Below, piece after piece: positions 1 to 11,992 of a stretch of DNA of 37,785 nt. Location of the stretch: NCBI RefSeq assembly GCF_000388065.1, contig NW_009242975.1:1854433-1892217 (forward strand), in the 5' to 3' direction. Below the pieces are notes generated by a model that ran no database searches, was not told the DNA's origin, and saw nothing but the letters and a program-made list of their open reading frames with translations. Source of the stretch: Fonticula alba (taxonomy: Eukaryota; Opisthokonta; Rotosphaerida; Fonticulaceae). Positions within the stretch are counted from its first letter, which is position 1, and the number at the start of each line of letters is the position of its first letter. The translations under genes and the position numbers were made by a program.

Positions 1-3000
1 TGTTGCTGCTGCTGCTGCTGCTGTGCCTGGGCTTGGGCTTGAGCCTGGGCCTGCGCATGGGCCTGGGCCTGCGCATGGGCCTGGGCCTGCGCATGGGCCT
101 GGGCCTGCGCATGGGCATGTGCATGGGCCTGAGCCTGAGCATGGGCTTGCGCGTGTGCTTGCGCATGCGCCGGGGTAGATCCCGCATGATGGGGCTGGCC
201 ATGGGCGGCCGGGTGCGACGGGTGCGACGGGTGCGACGGATGCGCGGGGTGTGGCGAGGGAAGCTGAGACGGCTGGGTCTGCTGCTGCATGCTGCCATAG
301 CCGGCCGAGGTCATGCCCATTGAGGGGTGCGGAGAGGGACCTCCCGCGGGGCCAAGACCACCCGGATGCATGTGCCCATGTGCACCTGGGTGCATTTGCC
401 CATGCGCGCCAGGGTGCGGCGACCCCATGGCTCCGGGCCCGACAGCTGCCGAATGCTGGTGGACATACTGCTGTGGCTGCTGCGACTGCGGTGGCTGCGG
501 CTGCTGCGGCTGCGGCTGCTGCGACTGCGGCTGCTGCGACTGCGGCTGCTGCGGCTGCTGCGGCTGTGACTGGGCCATCGGCTGCGGCTGGCCCGGCATG
601 GAGCCCGCATGGCCGGGATGCCCCAGATGCCCGGCGCCGGAAGCCGCGCCACTGCCATGCATGCCTCCATGCGCGACCCCGTGCGCCCCGACCATGTGCA
701 TCGGGGGCTTTGGTGGGCCGGTCGGCCGGCCGGCCGACATGGAAGCTGCAGCGGCCGCCGCCGCTGCCGCCACGGCCTCCGATGCGGACGAGGGTGGCGG
801 CTGCGGCGCCGACTGTGCATATCCATGGTGGGGCTGATGCTGCGGGTGATGGTGGTGATGATGGTGGTGATGGTAGCCAGTCGGGAGGGAGGGCGTCCCG
901 CGGAGGGGCCCCTGCACCGGGGACATCGGGCCGCCAACGCGGATGTCGGACGCGGCAGCCGCCGCCGCCGCAATCGCCGACTGCGCGGTCGCCGGGCCGG
1001 CCGAGGCCCCATCCAGCGGACGATACCCAGCACCGGGATGGCCGGCCTGTGGTCCGGGCCCGCCGGGGCCGCTGCCGCCGCCGCCACCACCACCACCGCG
1101 AGAAGGCCCAGCTGGAGGGCGTCCAGGCGCGTTGGTTGCCGGGCTGGCCCGCGCCGGGAACCCATGTCCCGGCCCCGGCCCCGGCCCCGGCCCGGCCGAA
1201 TGCTCGACCGGAACCCCGGGCGCTGAGCCGCGCGGGCCACCATACTGGCCGCCGTATGGCTGGCCGGGACCCGGCCCGGGGCCGGGCAGCCCCTGCTGCG
1301 GGGGATATTGCCCCGGGAACATGGACTGCTGTTGGACCGGCACCGGGGCCGGCACCGACCCCGGGGGACCCTGCGGCGGGTACTGCACCGGGGCCGCTGG
1401 CTGCTGCGCCTGCAGCGGGATTTGCGACGGGGCCGCCTGTGGCTGCGCCTGCGATGCCGCCACCGGCACCGGCGGCGCCGGCTGTCCTGCCGGATATTGG
1501 GACGCCGGGACCGGGGCAACCACCACCGGCGCGGGGACCGGACCAGCGGCCACTGGCACCGGGACCGGGGCCGGCGCCGGTGGCATCGGCTGCGGGCCTG
1601 GGCCCGGGCCGGCGCCGGCACCGGCACCGGCACCGGCACCCATGGTCATGTCCCGGCGGTTGCGCTGGATCAGACGCTGGAAGATGCCCACCGAGCTGGG
1701 CGACAGGGTGTACAGGTCGCCGGCCGGAGCGGCCGTCGCCCCGGGGCCCGAGCCAAGCATCAGCTGGAGCTGCCGCTCGGACAGGGCATTGGCCTGGCTC
1801 AGGGTCAGCAGGGCCCGACGGGCCGAGTCGGCCGCCGCGGCATGGTGCGACTCGTGCGCCTCCGGCGCCAGGAGCACCGTCGGCATGTCCAGGCTGCCGG
1901 ACCCCCGGGGTAGCTCGGCCGGCGTGCCGTCCACCGGAACACCGATCGGCGGCCGGAAGAGCCGAGTCACCCCGCGCGGGCCGTCCGCCAGCGACGCCTG
2001 CGCCAGGGCCCGCGACAGGAGCAGCCCATTGCCGACGGTGGCCCCGCCGGCGTTGTCCGCCTCCGGGGGGCCATTCTCCAGGGCGGTGGCCTCACTGAGG
2101 AGCATGGCCAGTGGGTCGGCTCGGGCGCCGGCGGCGGCCGCCGCGGCAGCCGCAGCCGCAGCCGCGGCCGCGGAGGCCGTGGGACGACGTGCCACCCGGG
2201 CCCCACCGGCCCCGGTGTCCGTGGCCTTGGTGCCAGGCGTGGCCCCGGCCCGCGCGGTCGTGCCCTTGGCCGGCGCCGCCGGGGTCGTGCCCGCCGTGGC
2301 CGGCGCCGCCGGTCCCACTGCGCCATACTGCAACTGCCGAGGGCAAACACTGTCCGTGGTTCCCGGGCGCGGGTGCGCCAGCCGGCGGACATACGCATCG
2401 AAGTCCGCCGGCATCAGGGCCCCGAGAACCTGGGCCGGCTGCGACCAGGCCGGGTCCTCCAGCCCGGCCGACATGGCGAAGTCCAACAGCCGTGACGAGC
2501 GCCCATGCGGTCCGGACAGAGTCCCGGCCGCGGTGCGCGTGGGGACCAACATTTCGGACACGGTCTCCAGCCGGACCAGCTCCGACACCGGCTGGCCGGC
2601 GGCGTCCAGCAGCGGCGCCGGCGCCGGTGTCGCCGGGGACCCCAGCTCCGGCAGGACAATCGCAGCCCCGGCCCCAGGGGCCAGGGGCGTCGGCTGCTCG
2701 GGCTTCGGCGCCAGGGCAGCCGGATCGGCCGGGGCGACAGCGGCCCGGGGGGCAGCCGCCCCGGCCGCCGCCTTCTTGGTGCCGGCGCCAGTGCCTGGGG
2801 CAGCCGGCCCAGACCCGGGACCACCCACGGCAGCCACCGGGCGCAAGCCGGTCAGGTCACTGAGGCGCGTGAGGACCGCCGTCGGGCCGGGAATCAGACC
2901 CCCGGCCGCCAGCGGGCCATCAACCAGCATTGCCGACTCCGGGCCCAGCAGCCGGGTCCAGGCCCCCTGCGCCGAGCGGGACAGCTCGAGCGATCGCTCA

Positions 3001-6000
3001 CGGAAGGTGGCAAACCCTTGCTCCAGTGGCCCGGCAGGAAGCTTCACCTCGCCCGGGCCATCAGGCCCCGGGACGGCCTCCGGGTGCTCGGACGCCATCG
3101 GCACATCGGCCGGGGCCGGGGCCGTCAGCGAGGAGGAGGAGGATGAGGACGAGGAGGAGGAGGAGGAGGAACCCTCGGTGGAGGAAGACGAGGAGGACCC
3201 GGAGGAAGGGCCCGCCTCTTCCTGGATGAAGGCTCCGCCATGGCGCAGGTTGATCGACTGCCGCAGGGACACATCAAATGGATGCAGGGACACCTGAGAC
3301 CGGATGAGGGCAAAGCGCGCGGCCAGGGCCTGCGGCAAGAGCTTCGGCACCCCGACCAGGGGCTTGTGCGTTTGCTGCCATTCCCGCCCGGGGAAGAGAC
3401 TCTGCCCGAGCTGGGCGTCGGCCGTCGAGGACCGGCAATCGCTGAGGGTCTGTGCCACCAGCGGCCAGTCGAAGTCCAGGGCCAGAGCTACCTCCATGAG
3501 CCGGGCCGTCTCGGCGAAGGACAGCCCACTGGCCAGGGCCGCCTGGAGTTGGGCCACCGGTGGCAGGGCTACCGGGGCCGATGAGGACCTGGCACCCGGC
3601 GCCGGGGTCGTCGTTGATGACGACGACGACGACGACGACGACGACGATGATGATGATGATGATGATGGCGATGATGATGATGATGATGATGGCACCGGCG
3701 ACGGGAGGAGGCGCTTGCCGCCGATCAGTCCAGGGCCGAACCCCAGGGACGAAGGGCGTCGCAGACTCTCGGCCATGGCAGTCGACCGCAGGGCCCGGCG
3801 CAGGCCCAGGCGCTCGGCCCGACGCCGGAGTGCCCGGCGGAATACCCCGGGCAGCGGCAGGCGCGACCGGTGCAAGCTGGCCGCCCCGCGGAACAGCCGT
3901 CCGGCCAGCAGCCGCGACGCCGGCAGCAGGGCCAGCCCGCCGAGCGGATCGCCGACGGTGCCGCGATCGGCCGCCGTGGCAGGCGGCTGGGGCGGCTCCA
4001 CCCGAGGTGCATTCCAAACAAAGGAATCCACCAGCTCCTCGGCCGGAGGCCCAGGGGACCCGCGCTGGCGAGCCACCGCGCTGGCCAGCACATCCGGCGC
4101 CAGCAACCCATCCGCCAGGTATGTCAGCGTCGGGGCCACATACTGGCCGTCGGTGGCCGGGTCGAACGGGGCCATGGCGCCCCCGGCAAAGAGGACCCCG
4201 CACACCCGGTGTGCCGGGTGCCCGGCCGGCACCGGGATGCACAGGGCCTGCCGCCGGGGCCCCGGGCTGGTCAGGTGAAAGCGCCGGGCCGCGTGCGCCA
4301 GCAGCCGCGCCGCATGTCGCTTCCAATGGCGCTCCTGGGTGAAGTCGTATGCCATGGGCTCCTGTCGGGTGTGCGAAACCCGGTACACACCGGGGGCAGG
4401 CGGAAGGGGCAACCCAGGGCGGCAAAGGTGTGGCGGTCAGGCAGATGATCAGGCAGTAAATGGGGGCACCGGCTGCCACAAAAAAAAAAAAGGCACCCGG
4501 GCCGGCGCAGGCACATGGCCCGCAAAAGTGGCACGCACCAGCTCGTCCAGCAGGAAGTCCCAGTGCGACCGGGGCCGCGGGGGCTCCGGGATTCGACGGA
4601 GCTGCCGAGCCGACCACCGGCCGGTGGCCCGCTGCAGCGATTCGATGCGCTCCAGGACATAGGTGATGCGCCGCTCGGCCCGGGCGGCGGCCCAGTCGGT
4701 GCTCAAAACCGCGCGCTTGGGATTCCGCAGCAGGAGGAAGTGCGGGTGGTGCACCGACAGAGACTTCCATGCCAGGGCGTAGGGCGAGGGAGTGGGAACC
4801 GGTGTGGCACCGGACGCCGTGGAAGCCGCTCGCGCCAGCACCCGTGCCAGGGGATCCCCCCCGGGCGTGGAGGAAGTGCCTGCGGGCGTGGGGCCAAGCG
4901 GGCCCAGTGCCTCGAGGGCCTGGCCCAATGACGGGCCGAACTCCAGTCGCAGCTGGGTCTGGTCGTCGGGCGTGAGCCCGGACCGGCTGCCCTCGGCCGG
5001 CTCGCGCAGCACGATCCCCCCGAAGGTGGCGGGCTCCGGATCGGCCGCCGGGCTGAGAGGTCCCGACATGGCCGACACCCGGGCCATGCTGGCCGACGCA
5101 TGTGTGGCAATGGCCTGATCCAGCGGCGCCGAGTACCGGGGGGCCAGCTGCTGGCTGACCAGGGAGCGCGTTGACCGGTCGCGGCTACTCCCGGCGAGGA
5201 TCGTCTGTCGAGCAACGGGAAGCGGAGGAGGGTCAGCCGGGGGCGGAAAAGGAAAAAAAAAAAAAAAAGATGGGACCCAAGGGGGCGGACACAAACGCAC
5301 GTGGAGCATGCTGCCGGCGGAAAAGCGCAAGGGAAGGCAATGTGCGAACATCGGCCATCAGTGTTGGGCCATTGGTTTGACGGTCGGTTAACGGAGAGGA
5401 AGAGAAAATGGCGGAAGAACCGGAGGCCAAAGGAAAAGAGAGAAAGAGAGAGGGAGAGAGGGAGAGAGGGAGAGAGGGAGAGAGGGAGAGAGAGGCCGGG
5501 GACAAGAAGCAGATGGGGAAAGGGCAGGCGCCATGAGTCTCTGGACACACCTGCCGAACAGCCGGGAGAAGTGCGCATCCGGGAGAAGCGGCTCTTCCAA
5601 GGGAGGCGTCAGCCTCGTGCCTGTTGGGCCGAGCTCCGGCGAGGAGCTGAACGGCGAAACCGGCGACTCGTCAGGGCCCGGGGCCGGCGATTCGTCAGGG
5701 CCCGGGGCCGGTGACCCGGTGGGGGTCCTGGCCTCCGGAGGAGGAGGAGGAGGCGAGGCACGCTGGGAAGTGGCCTTCTGGCAACGGGCACCCCGACACA
5801 CAGAACTCAACTGCGCCATGGAGTGCTGCCGCCGGCGCCAGAGGAACCTACACCGGGCGGGAGAGGGGGAGGAGGAAAAGACATGGGCAACAAGAGCGGA
5901 GGAAGGAGGTAAGAGAGGGGAGAGTACTGGACTGAAGGGACGGAGGGAAGAGGGAGGAGGGGGGCGCGCCCGCGCGCGCGCGCGCGGAAGAAAAAGTAAA

Positions 6001-6538
6001 CATGACTGGCGCACCGAATGTGAGCATCAAGGGCCACCAGGACCGAGGCGGCCGGATCCGCCGAGGTGGAGGGCTTGGTGGGAAAGGGAAGGCCGAGGTC
6101 CACATCGCTGCAACCGGGAGCCGAGCTGTCCGGCGAGCTGTCGCCACTGTCCCGGCCGTCGGGCCCGGCGCGGTGCGCGGTGGCCGTGATGATGGTGGCC
6201 GCCGCGGTCACCGGGTCCGGCAGGGCGTCAATCGAGAAGAGACCACCCACGGCACCGGCAACCGCGGGACCGGGGGAGGGCGCACCGGTGGACGAGGACG
6301 AGGAGATACCTGCGATGGGCACGGCGCCCGGGGTGTGAGACTCGGAGATGGCCGCCGGACCGGCGGCGGCAGCGGCAGCGGCAGCAGCGGCGACGCTGGA
6401 GTTGCCAGGGAATGAGGTCACTGCGTCTGAGCACGAGCCGACGGCCGGTAAGCGAGGGTTTCCGGGGGACATTTGCCGTGGGGAAGGCACCGGGGCGCCA
6501 GGCGAGGGGGGCACACGCGCACCTTGCATCTCAGCCAT
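1..6538 (-). CDS. EAF1/VID21-like NuA4 scaffold with HSA domain (partial)
   Basis: Probable platform subunit of the NuA4 histone acetyltransferase complex in the nucleus. Exons in transcription order are 6538-6015, 5847-5551, 5310-5301 (microexon), 5204-4539 and 4361 to beyond base 1; phases close at each junction, giving at least 1,952 residues. The start is the first Met after a pyrimidine-rich leader (CCCCATGG context). An HSA domain spans about residues 454-525: basic helix, then RSHWDFLLDEL joined across an intron to EPMAYDFTQERHWKR, matching the HWDYLLEEM...DFxxERKWK pattern of the family. No SNF2 ATPase follows, which favours Eaf1/Vid21 over Swr1/p400. A degenerate SANT/Myb-like stretch (LDFDWPLVAQTL) lies near residue 793. 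The rest is low complexity: Ser, Ala, Pro/Val/Gly, and a Gln/His/Pro-rich tail as in fungal Eaf1. The HSA assignment is firm; the exact family is inferred. The stop codon lies outside the window. Confidence 0.75.
28..165 (-). repeat. Coding repeat: Gln-Ala/His-Ala tract
   Basis: Near-identical 18-bp units (ATGGGCCTGGGCCTGCGC) repeat about four times and then decay. In the EAF1-like frame they encode alternating Ala with Gln or His, part of the prion-like C-terminal tail. A CAG/CAA run encoding poly-Gln follows at the left edge. Confidence 0.85.
3615..3691 (-). repeat. Coding trinucleotide tract: poly-Ser
   Basis: GAC and GAT triplets on the plus strand read TCG and TCA in the EAF1-like frame. 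They give a run of more than 20 Ser broken by single Pro codons, near residue 730. Confidence 0.85.
5301..5310 (-). other. 10-nt microexon of the EAF1-like gene
   Basis: Exon 2 (5847-5551) ends in phase 2, but the HSA exon (5204-4539) begins with a complete codon after a good CAG acceptor at 5205-5207. The interval between them holds a 10-nt segment preceded by CAG (5311-5313) and followed by GTGCGT (5300-5295), the commonest donor in this window. Including it changes phase 2 to phase 0, adds Ser-Met-Leu-His and closes the frame. It splits the gap into introns of 240 and 96 bp; the second carries a CTGAC element and a T-run. The alternative is a weaker acceptor 15-18 bp inside the HSA exon. 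Confidence 0.5.
5663..5710 (-). repeat. 24-bp tandem repeat in EAF1-like exon 2
   Basis: Two 24-bp units encode Ser-Pro-Ala-Pro-Gly-Pro-Asp-Glu twice in the N-terminal region of the EAF1-like protein. Confidence 0.8.
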
Positions 6539-8051
6539 GGGGAAAGGGAGGGTCTCGGTCGGAGGGCTGGCCTCTCGCGGTGCGAGCCGCGCGCGGGCGT
6601 GTGTTTGTAGGGGTGTGCGCGCGCGGGCGTGTGTGGGTGGGTGGGGGGTGGGTATGTGTGTGTGTGTGTGTGTGTGTGTCCGTCGGTTGGCTCGGAGCTG
6701 GGCCCGGTCGGAGGGAGAGGAGAGGGCGCGACCGTTCTCCCGGACGTGACGCCACGGTCGAGTGAGAGGGATAGAGGTGGTCGGGCTTTGAGGCAGCATG
6801 TGTGCATACACAGGGAGGGGACGATGGGAAGAAGGGGGAGGGAGGAGGAGGGAGGAAGCAGCAGAAAGTGAGTGTCGGCCCGAGACGAGCGAGGCAAGGC
6901 GAGGCAGAGAAGAGCAGGACGGACAGTCGAAAAGCGCCAGGGGCGGGAGGGAGGCAGGGGAGACGACAGACCGGAGAGGGGCAAAGTAGCAAGGTGCAAG
7001 AGGGGGGAAGGGAGAAAGACAGAGGAGGAGGGGGGAGGAATGCGAGTCGTCCGAGGGCGCTCTCGGTGGGTGGAGAGCCTGGCTGGTGGCCAGGGGCGAT
7101 GGAGGGGGAAGAGAAAAAGTCCTGCGACCGTTAGGCCGGCAGAGAGAGAGGGAGGGGGGAGGGGGCAGGGAAAGGTCCGGTTGGAAGGCGGCGGAGCCCC
7201 AGGCCGGAAAGACAGACAACAAGAGGCATAAAGAGAGCCGGAGAAAGAGCAAGCCAGCCAGAGCAAAAGCGAAAGGGAGAAGGAGCGCGGGCGGGGGACC
7301 CGGGGGAACGACTCCGGCGGGTGAGGTCCCGGGGAGCGCGGCGGCCAAGCGAAAATGGGCAGTCCCCTCCCCGCCAAAAGGCGGGAGACGCGCGCGGACA
7401 GGCACAAATGTTGAGGGTGGGCATTTGGGAGTAGCGGTTATTCTGCCGGTCTAGAACAACCCCCAGGGGTTGGAGGGCAGAGGTGAGTATGCGCTTTCCT
7501 GTCACGTGGGTGTATACTTATTGTGGGTATTACGAACTGGGCTCCCTTTCCTGCTGCTATTGTTGTTATTATATTTTTATTTATTGTCCCCGCCCGTATG
7601 CCGCAGCCCGTTGTCGGTGGAGGAACAGCCAGAGATGGGTGCGCCCAGCGGAGGGTCACGGATTTGAACCAAACCGAGAATCAGCACCCCACCCCCGCGC
7701 GTTCGCCCCGCCGAAAGCCGGCATCTCCCATTCCGGCTCACTCTCCGGCGTCCTTTGACTCCCATTGGTGCCCCCCCCCCCCTGGCATTGGCGCATCTTC
7801 GCCCCCCGTCCTCGTCCCCTTTCTCGGACATTGCCTCCCTCACTGCCTCTGTCCAAAAGTACTCCGGCTGTGCCCCTCTGGGGCAAGGCGAATTTCTTCT
7901 CAGCACCCCCACCCGGGAGTGCTTGTCTTTCTGTGGCCGCGTGGGTGGGTGGGGGGGGGGTGCTGCTGTGTCCCGTGCTTCGGTTCCGAAAATGTGTGTA
8001 TTCAACAAGGACAGCGGCAGATATGTGCGTGTACACGCGAGCGAGCGAGCG

Positions 8052-8085
<34 letters not shown>

Positions 8086-8266
8086 ACATATGCAGGGGGA
8101 GTAGGAGGAAGGGAAACAAAGAGAGAGGGAAAGAGGGAAACATGGGCGGCCGCGGGCGGCCGGGCGGGCGAAAGGTGGGCCACCGCGCGCACTGGTGTGC
8201 GCACACGACACACTCCGCCATTTCGGGATGCGCCCAGCCCCCCCCCCCCCTCCCTGGGGCCGCGGA
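6539..8266. other. Spacer between the EAF1-like gene and P4-ATPase
   Basis: No convincing gene. The stretch must hold the P4-ATPase 3' end (gene to the right, minus strand) and the EAF1-like promoter (gene to the left, minus strand). It contains a GT repeat (about 6655-6679), a purine-rich block (about 6800-7270), a strong stem-loop (7442-7481) and an AT-rich patch (about 7555-7592). That patch reads AATAAA twice on the minus strand and could be the flippase poly(A) signal about 680 bp after its stop. A GCGA/GA repeat lies at 8039-8082. Confidence 0.5.
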
Positions 8267-11200
8267 TTAGGCCCAGGCGTCGCCGGTCCAGCCCATCCGG
8301 TCGCCGATGGACCCATGCCGGCCGGCGGCCCAGATGGTCTCCTTCTCGAGCTGGGCATCGGTCGGCCGGAAAAGGCTGCACCAAGTGGCCACGATGACAT
8401 CCGGCAGGAGAGAGGCCATAACCGTAACCAGGGCCATGAGCCAGACGGTGGGCGTGGAGAAGGCGGCATTTGCGGCATCGGCGAACTCCGGGAAGATGAG
8501 CTGGAAGATGAGCGAGCAAGCGAAGAACAGGACGATACTCAGCCAGAAGGACATCCACATGGGCCAGGAGTGGGCATTCACCGTCAACCCCCAGCGGACC
8601 AGGACCAGGAGAACCACCACCAGCGAAGCGACTACGGTGCTGTACCAGTACCCGGCGCTGAGACCGTAATTGGTCCCGGCCACTGCACTGGAATGAGCCA
8701 CGGGCGACACGCCAAGGACTACGTCCTCGTAGAAGAAGAAGTAGAAGCAGACAGCAATGACTGTGCGCAGAAGGGGGGGGGGGGGGAGGGGGGGGACAGG
8801 TGAGCAGGAGGGCCGGGGCATATCATGGGCCGGGGAGGGAGCAAGAGCGGGAGAGTGGGAGACACAGGGGAAAGAGCCAACGCACTGCCACTGTGCAACA
8901 GGGCCGACAAGCCGTATCCGGCGATGAGCTTGAAGTTGAAGAAAATGTCCTTCTTCCACACCTCGCGGAAGAGCTCCGGCTTGGCCTCGAGCGAGGTGGC
9001 CGGGAGGTCCCGGTCAAAGGTGGCCAGGAAGAAGGGCGGCAAGCTCGTGAGGATCAGGTTGAAGAAGGTGATGATAAGTTCCTGGTAGACGGGCTGTGGG
9101 GGGGAGATGTGCAGGATGTGTGCATGGACCGTCAGTACGGCTGTGGGGAAAAAGAGGGCGTGGCCCCCGCCCGATCAAACTCTCCAAAGGAGATGCCCGC
9201 CCGCGGTGCCGCGGGACGACGGCCGGAGCAGCGAGCAAACATAAAGAAGAGGCAAGGAGACGAGGAAAGAGGCAAACCAGCGCGTACCTGCGATGACCAG
9301 CCATTCATGAACCCATACCAGAACTGGAAGCCAATCATGGCCATGTTCTTGTAGAAGGAGTAAACAATCAGGTGGCCCATGCGCATGTAGGACCACCGCC
9401 CGTGCACCAGGAGCAGGCGCTTGAGTGCGCGGAACTCCTTGAATGCATAGTCCGACGCCCGGACCGCCTGGGTACCCTCGAGGCCGATGATGCCGACACC
9501 GATGTCGGCCGACTGAATCATGGACACATCGTTGGCACCGTCGCCAATGGCCAGGCACACATCGCCGGCGCGCTTGCGCACCAGCTGCACCACCTGGGCC
9601 TTCTGCAGCGGGGTCACCCGGCAGCAGATGACCGACTTGCACACCTGCCCCAAGCGGTACAGCTCATCGGGGTAGATGGCCAACGCATGGACCAGGGCCG
9701 CGCCGGTGATGACCAGACAAAAGGCGTTCTCATCGACGATGGGCTGATGGTGTGTGTGCGCGCGCGCACGCACAGACACGGGCACACGCACAGACACACG
9801 CACAGACACACGCACAGACACACGCACAGACACACGCACACACACACGAGCGGGCGGGGGAGGGAGACGGAGAGGGATGGGCAGAAAGCAAAAGAAAGGA
9901 GAGCGTCGATCGGCACAGTCAGTATCAGCATAGGGAGGAAGGGAGTGAAAAAGAGGGGGCAACACCAGGGCGATGCCCCGTCGCCAAGAAGCAAGCGGAG
10001 GGAGGGGCAAGAGGCAACCAAACACCGAGACATACCAGCGGCTCCTCCATGGCGTTGGACAGAGACTCAAGAGCGTAGGAGCTGCTCAGGGACACGGACT
10101 CCAGGACCGCCTCGGCGGCATTACGCCGGCGCAGCAGCAGCCGGTCGCGCAGGCGCCGACGCTGCCGGTATTGCTTCTCCAGATGGGCCACACGCTTGAG
10201 GGCCGTCTGCAGCAGGGTTCCCACCACATCGGCGTCCTCCGAGGAAATGGCCAGCAAGTGCATGGTATCATCAATGAGCCGGGTAGACTGGCCGATGGAG
10301 ATGGCCGTCTCCAACTTGTCGCCCGTCAGCATCCACACCTGGACCCCGGCACGCAGGAGCTCGGCAATGGTCTCGGCGACATCCTCCTGGAGCTTGTCCT
10401 CGACGGCCGTGGCACCGAGCACATCCAGGTCCACCTCGATGGTCTCGCACACCTCCATGATGCGCTCGTCACGGTCATCGAGGCTGGTTTCGGCCGTGTG
10501 GTAGCGAGCATCGAAGTCGGCGAACTCCTCCTCGGACAGGGGGCGCTGGGCCACCAGCAACGTGCGCAGACCCAGGCGCGAGAAGTTTTCCACATCGCGC
10601 TGCAGCTGCTCCCGTGCCGTGGTGTCCTGCATCAGGGTCGACCGCTCGATGATGATGTTGTCCGCGCCCTTGGTGAAGAGCCACAGCGATTGGTCCATCG
10701 GGTCGCGCACGATCACCGACATGCGCTTACGCGTGGAATTGAACTCCAACACACGCAGGATCTGCCAGGAGACCGGCTGGCCGAAGTATGACACCGCCAG
10801 GGAGGTGGACTTGCGGCCCTGCAGAGCGATGCCATTCTCCCGCAGGGACTCCATGAGTGCCGCCTCATCGGGTGAGTCGCCCTCGTAGACGATAGCTGGT
10901 GTGGGATACGGCGAAGCGGGGGGGGGGGGGGGGGCGTGTGCGTGTGCGTGTGCATGTGCGTGTACATGTGCATGTGCATGTGCGTGTGCGTGTACGTGTC
11001 AGGATGGAGTGAAGTGAGGGGGAAGGAGGGGGGAGGAGAGGAGGACAAAAGTGGCCACGTACACTCGGACCCCTCAACTATCGACGGCAGGACGGTGTGG
11101 CAGACGGACAGGGCCCGGGCGAAGGCGTGTGACCGGGCCATCTCCTCCGGGGTGGGGAGCTCCAGCCCGGAGGGGTACTCCCCGCGGAGGAACCGGCCGA

Positions 11201-11949
11201 AGGCCCCGGGGCCGCAGATGGCCGCGGCGGTCGGGTCGGCCGCCGCCTTGCCGGTGGGGGGGAATTCATCATGCGTACGGCCGCCGAGAACATGCCAGAA
11301 GCGCAGGCGCATGATGTTCTGGGTCAGGGTGCCGGTTTTGTCGGAAAAGACGCGCGTCACCCGGCCCAGGTCCTCGTTGAGATTGGAGTTGGTGGGCCGC
11401 ATGCGGATCCCGTCCACCGAGCGCATTCGGTCATCCAGGAACATGAAGCCGGCCTGGGTCAAGCGGGCCAGTTCCATGGTCACGAACAGCGAAATGGGGA
11501 TCAGGTAGGTGTACAGAATGAAGAAGGACATGGCGTGGTAGCCGGTCACCACCCAGACGGACACCTCCCAGTCGAGGTAGAAGGAGTACTGACCGGTCCT
11601 GATCTGTCAGGAGGGGGAAAGCAGGAGTGGGACGGGGTGGGACGGAGTGAGAAGGCGAGCGATGTGTGGTGGGAAGAGCGGCAGGCGGGATGTGGGCGGC
11701 AGGCGGCGGCGCCCGGGCCATCAGTAACAGCAACAACGATGACGATGGCAATGACAGCAATGACAGCAATGACAGTAGCGGTAGCAGCAGCCGCCGCAGC
11801 AGCAATGCCGGGCACGCACATGGAAGAAGGCCGTCAGAATGACACTCACACCGAGGACGATGAAGTTCAACAGGAAGATGCCCAGCACAAGCATGTTGAG
11901 CCGGTGCTCCAGCGTGGAAAACTTGAGCTTGGCGTCCTCGAGGTTCCTG

Positions 11950-11992
<43 letters not shown>

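Noticed and set aside
943-3297. Long plus-strand open frames across the EAF1-like gene
   Set aside because: They are complements of the Ala/Pro/Gly-coding minus strand and contain no recognisable motif. The minus frame carries the HSA domain.
7610-7680. Possible minus-strand tRNA with a B-box-like GGTTCAAATCC
   Set aside because: Only the B-box-like string is present. The flanking bases do not form a T stem, and no acceptor, D or anticodon arm can be drawn.
7483-7758. Small plus-strand ORF with a hydrophobic Leu/Tyr/Cys stretch
   Set aside because: The hydrophobic run comes from an AT-rich, T-rich patch. There is no supporting context or recognisable family.
9752-9850. CRISPR-like regular repeat array (12-bp units)
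   Set aside because: The units are tandem without unique spacers and lie within a eukaryotic intron: an ordinary minisatellite.
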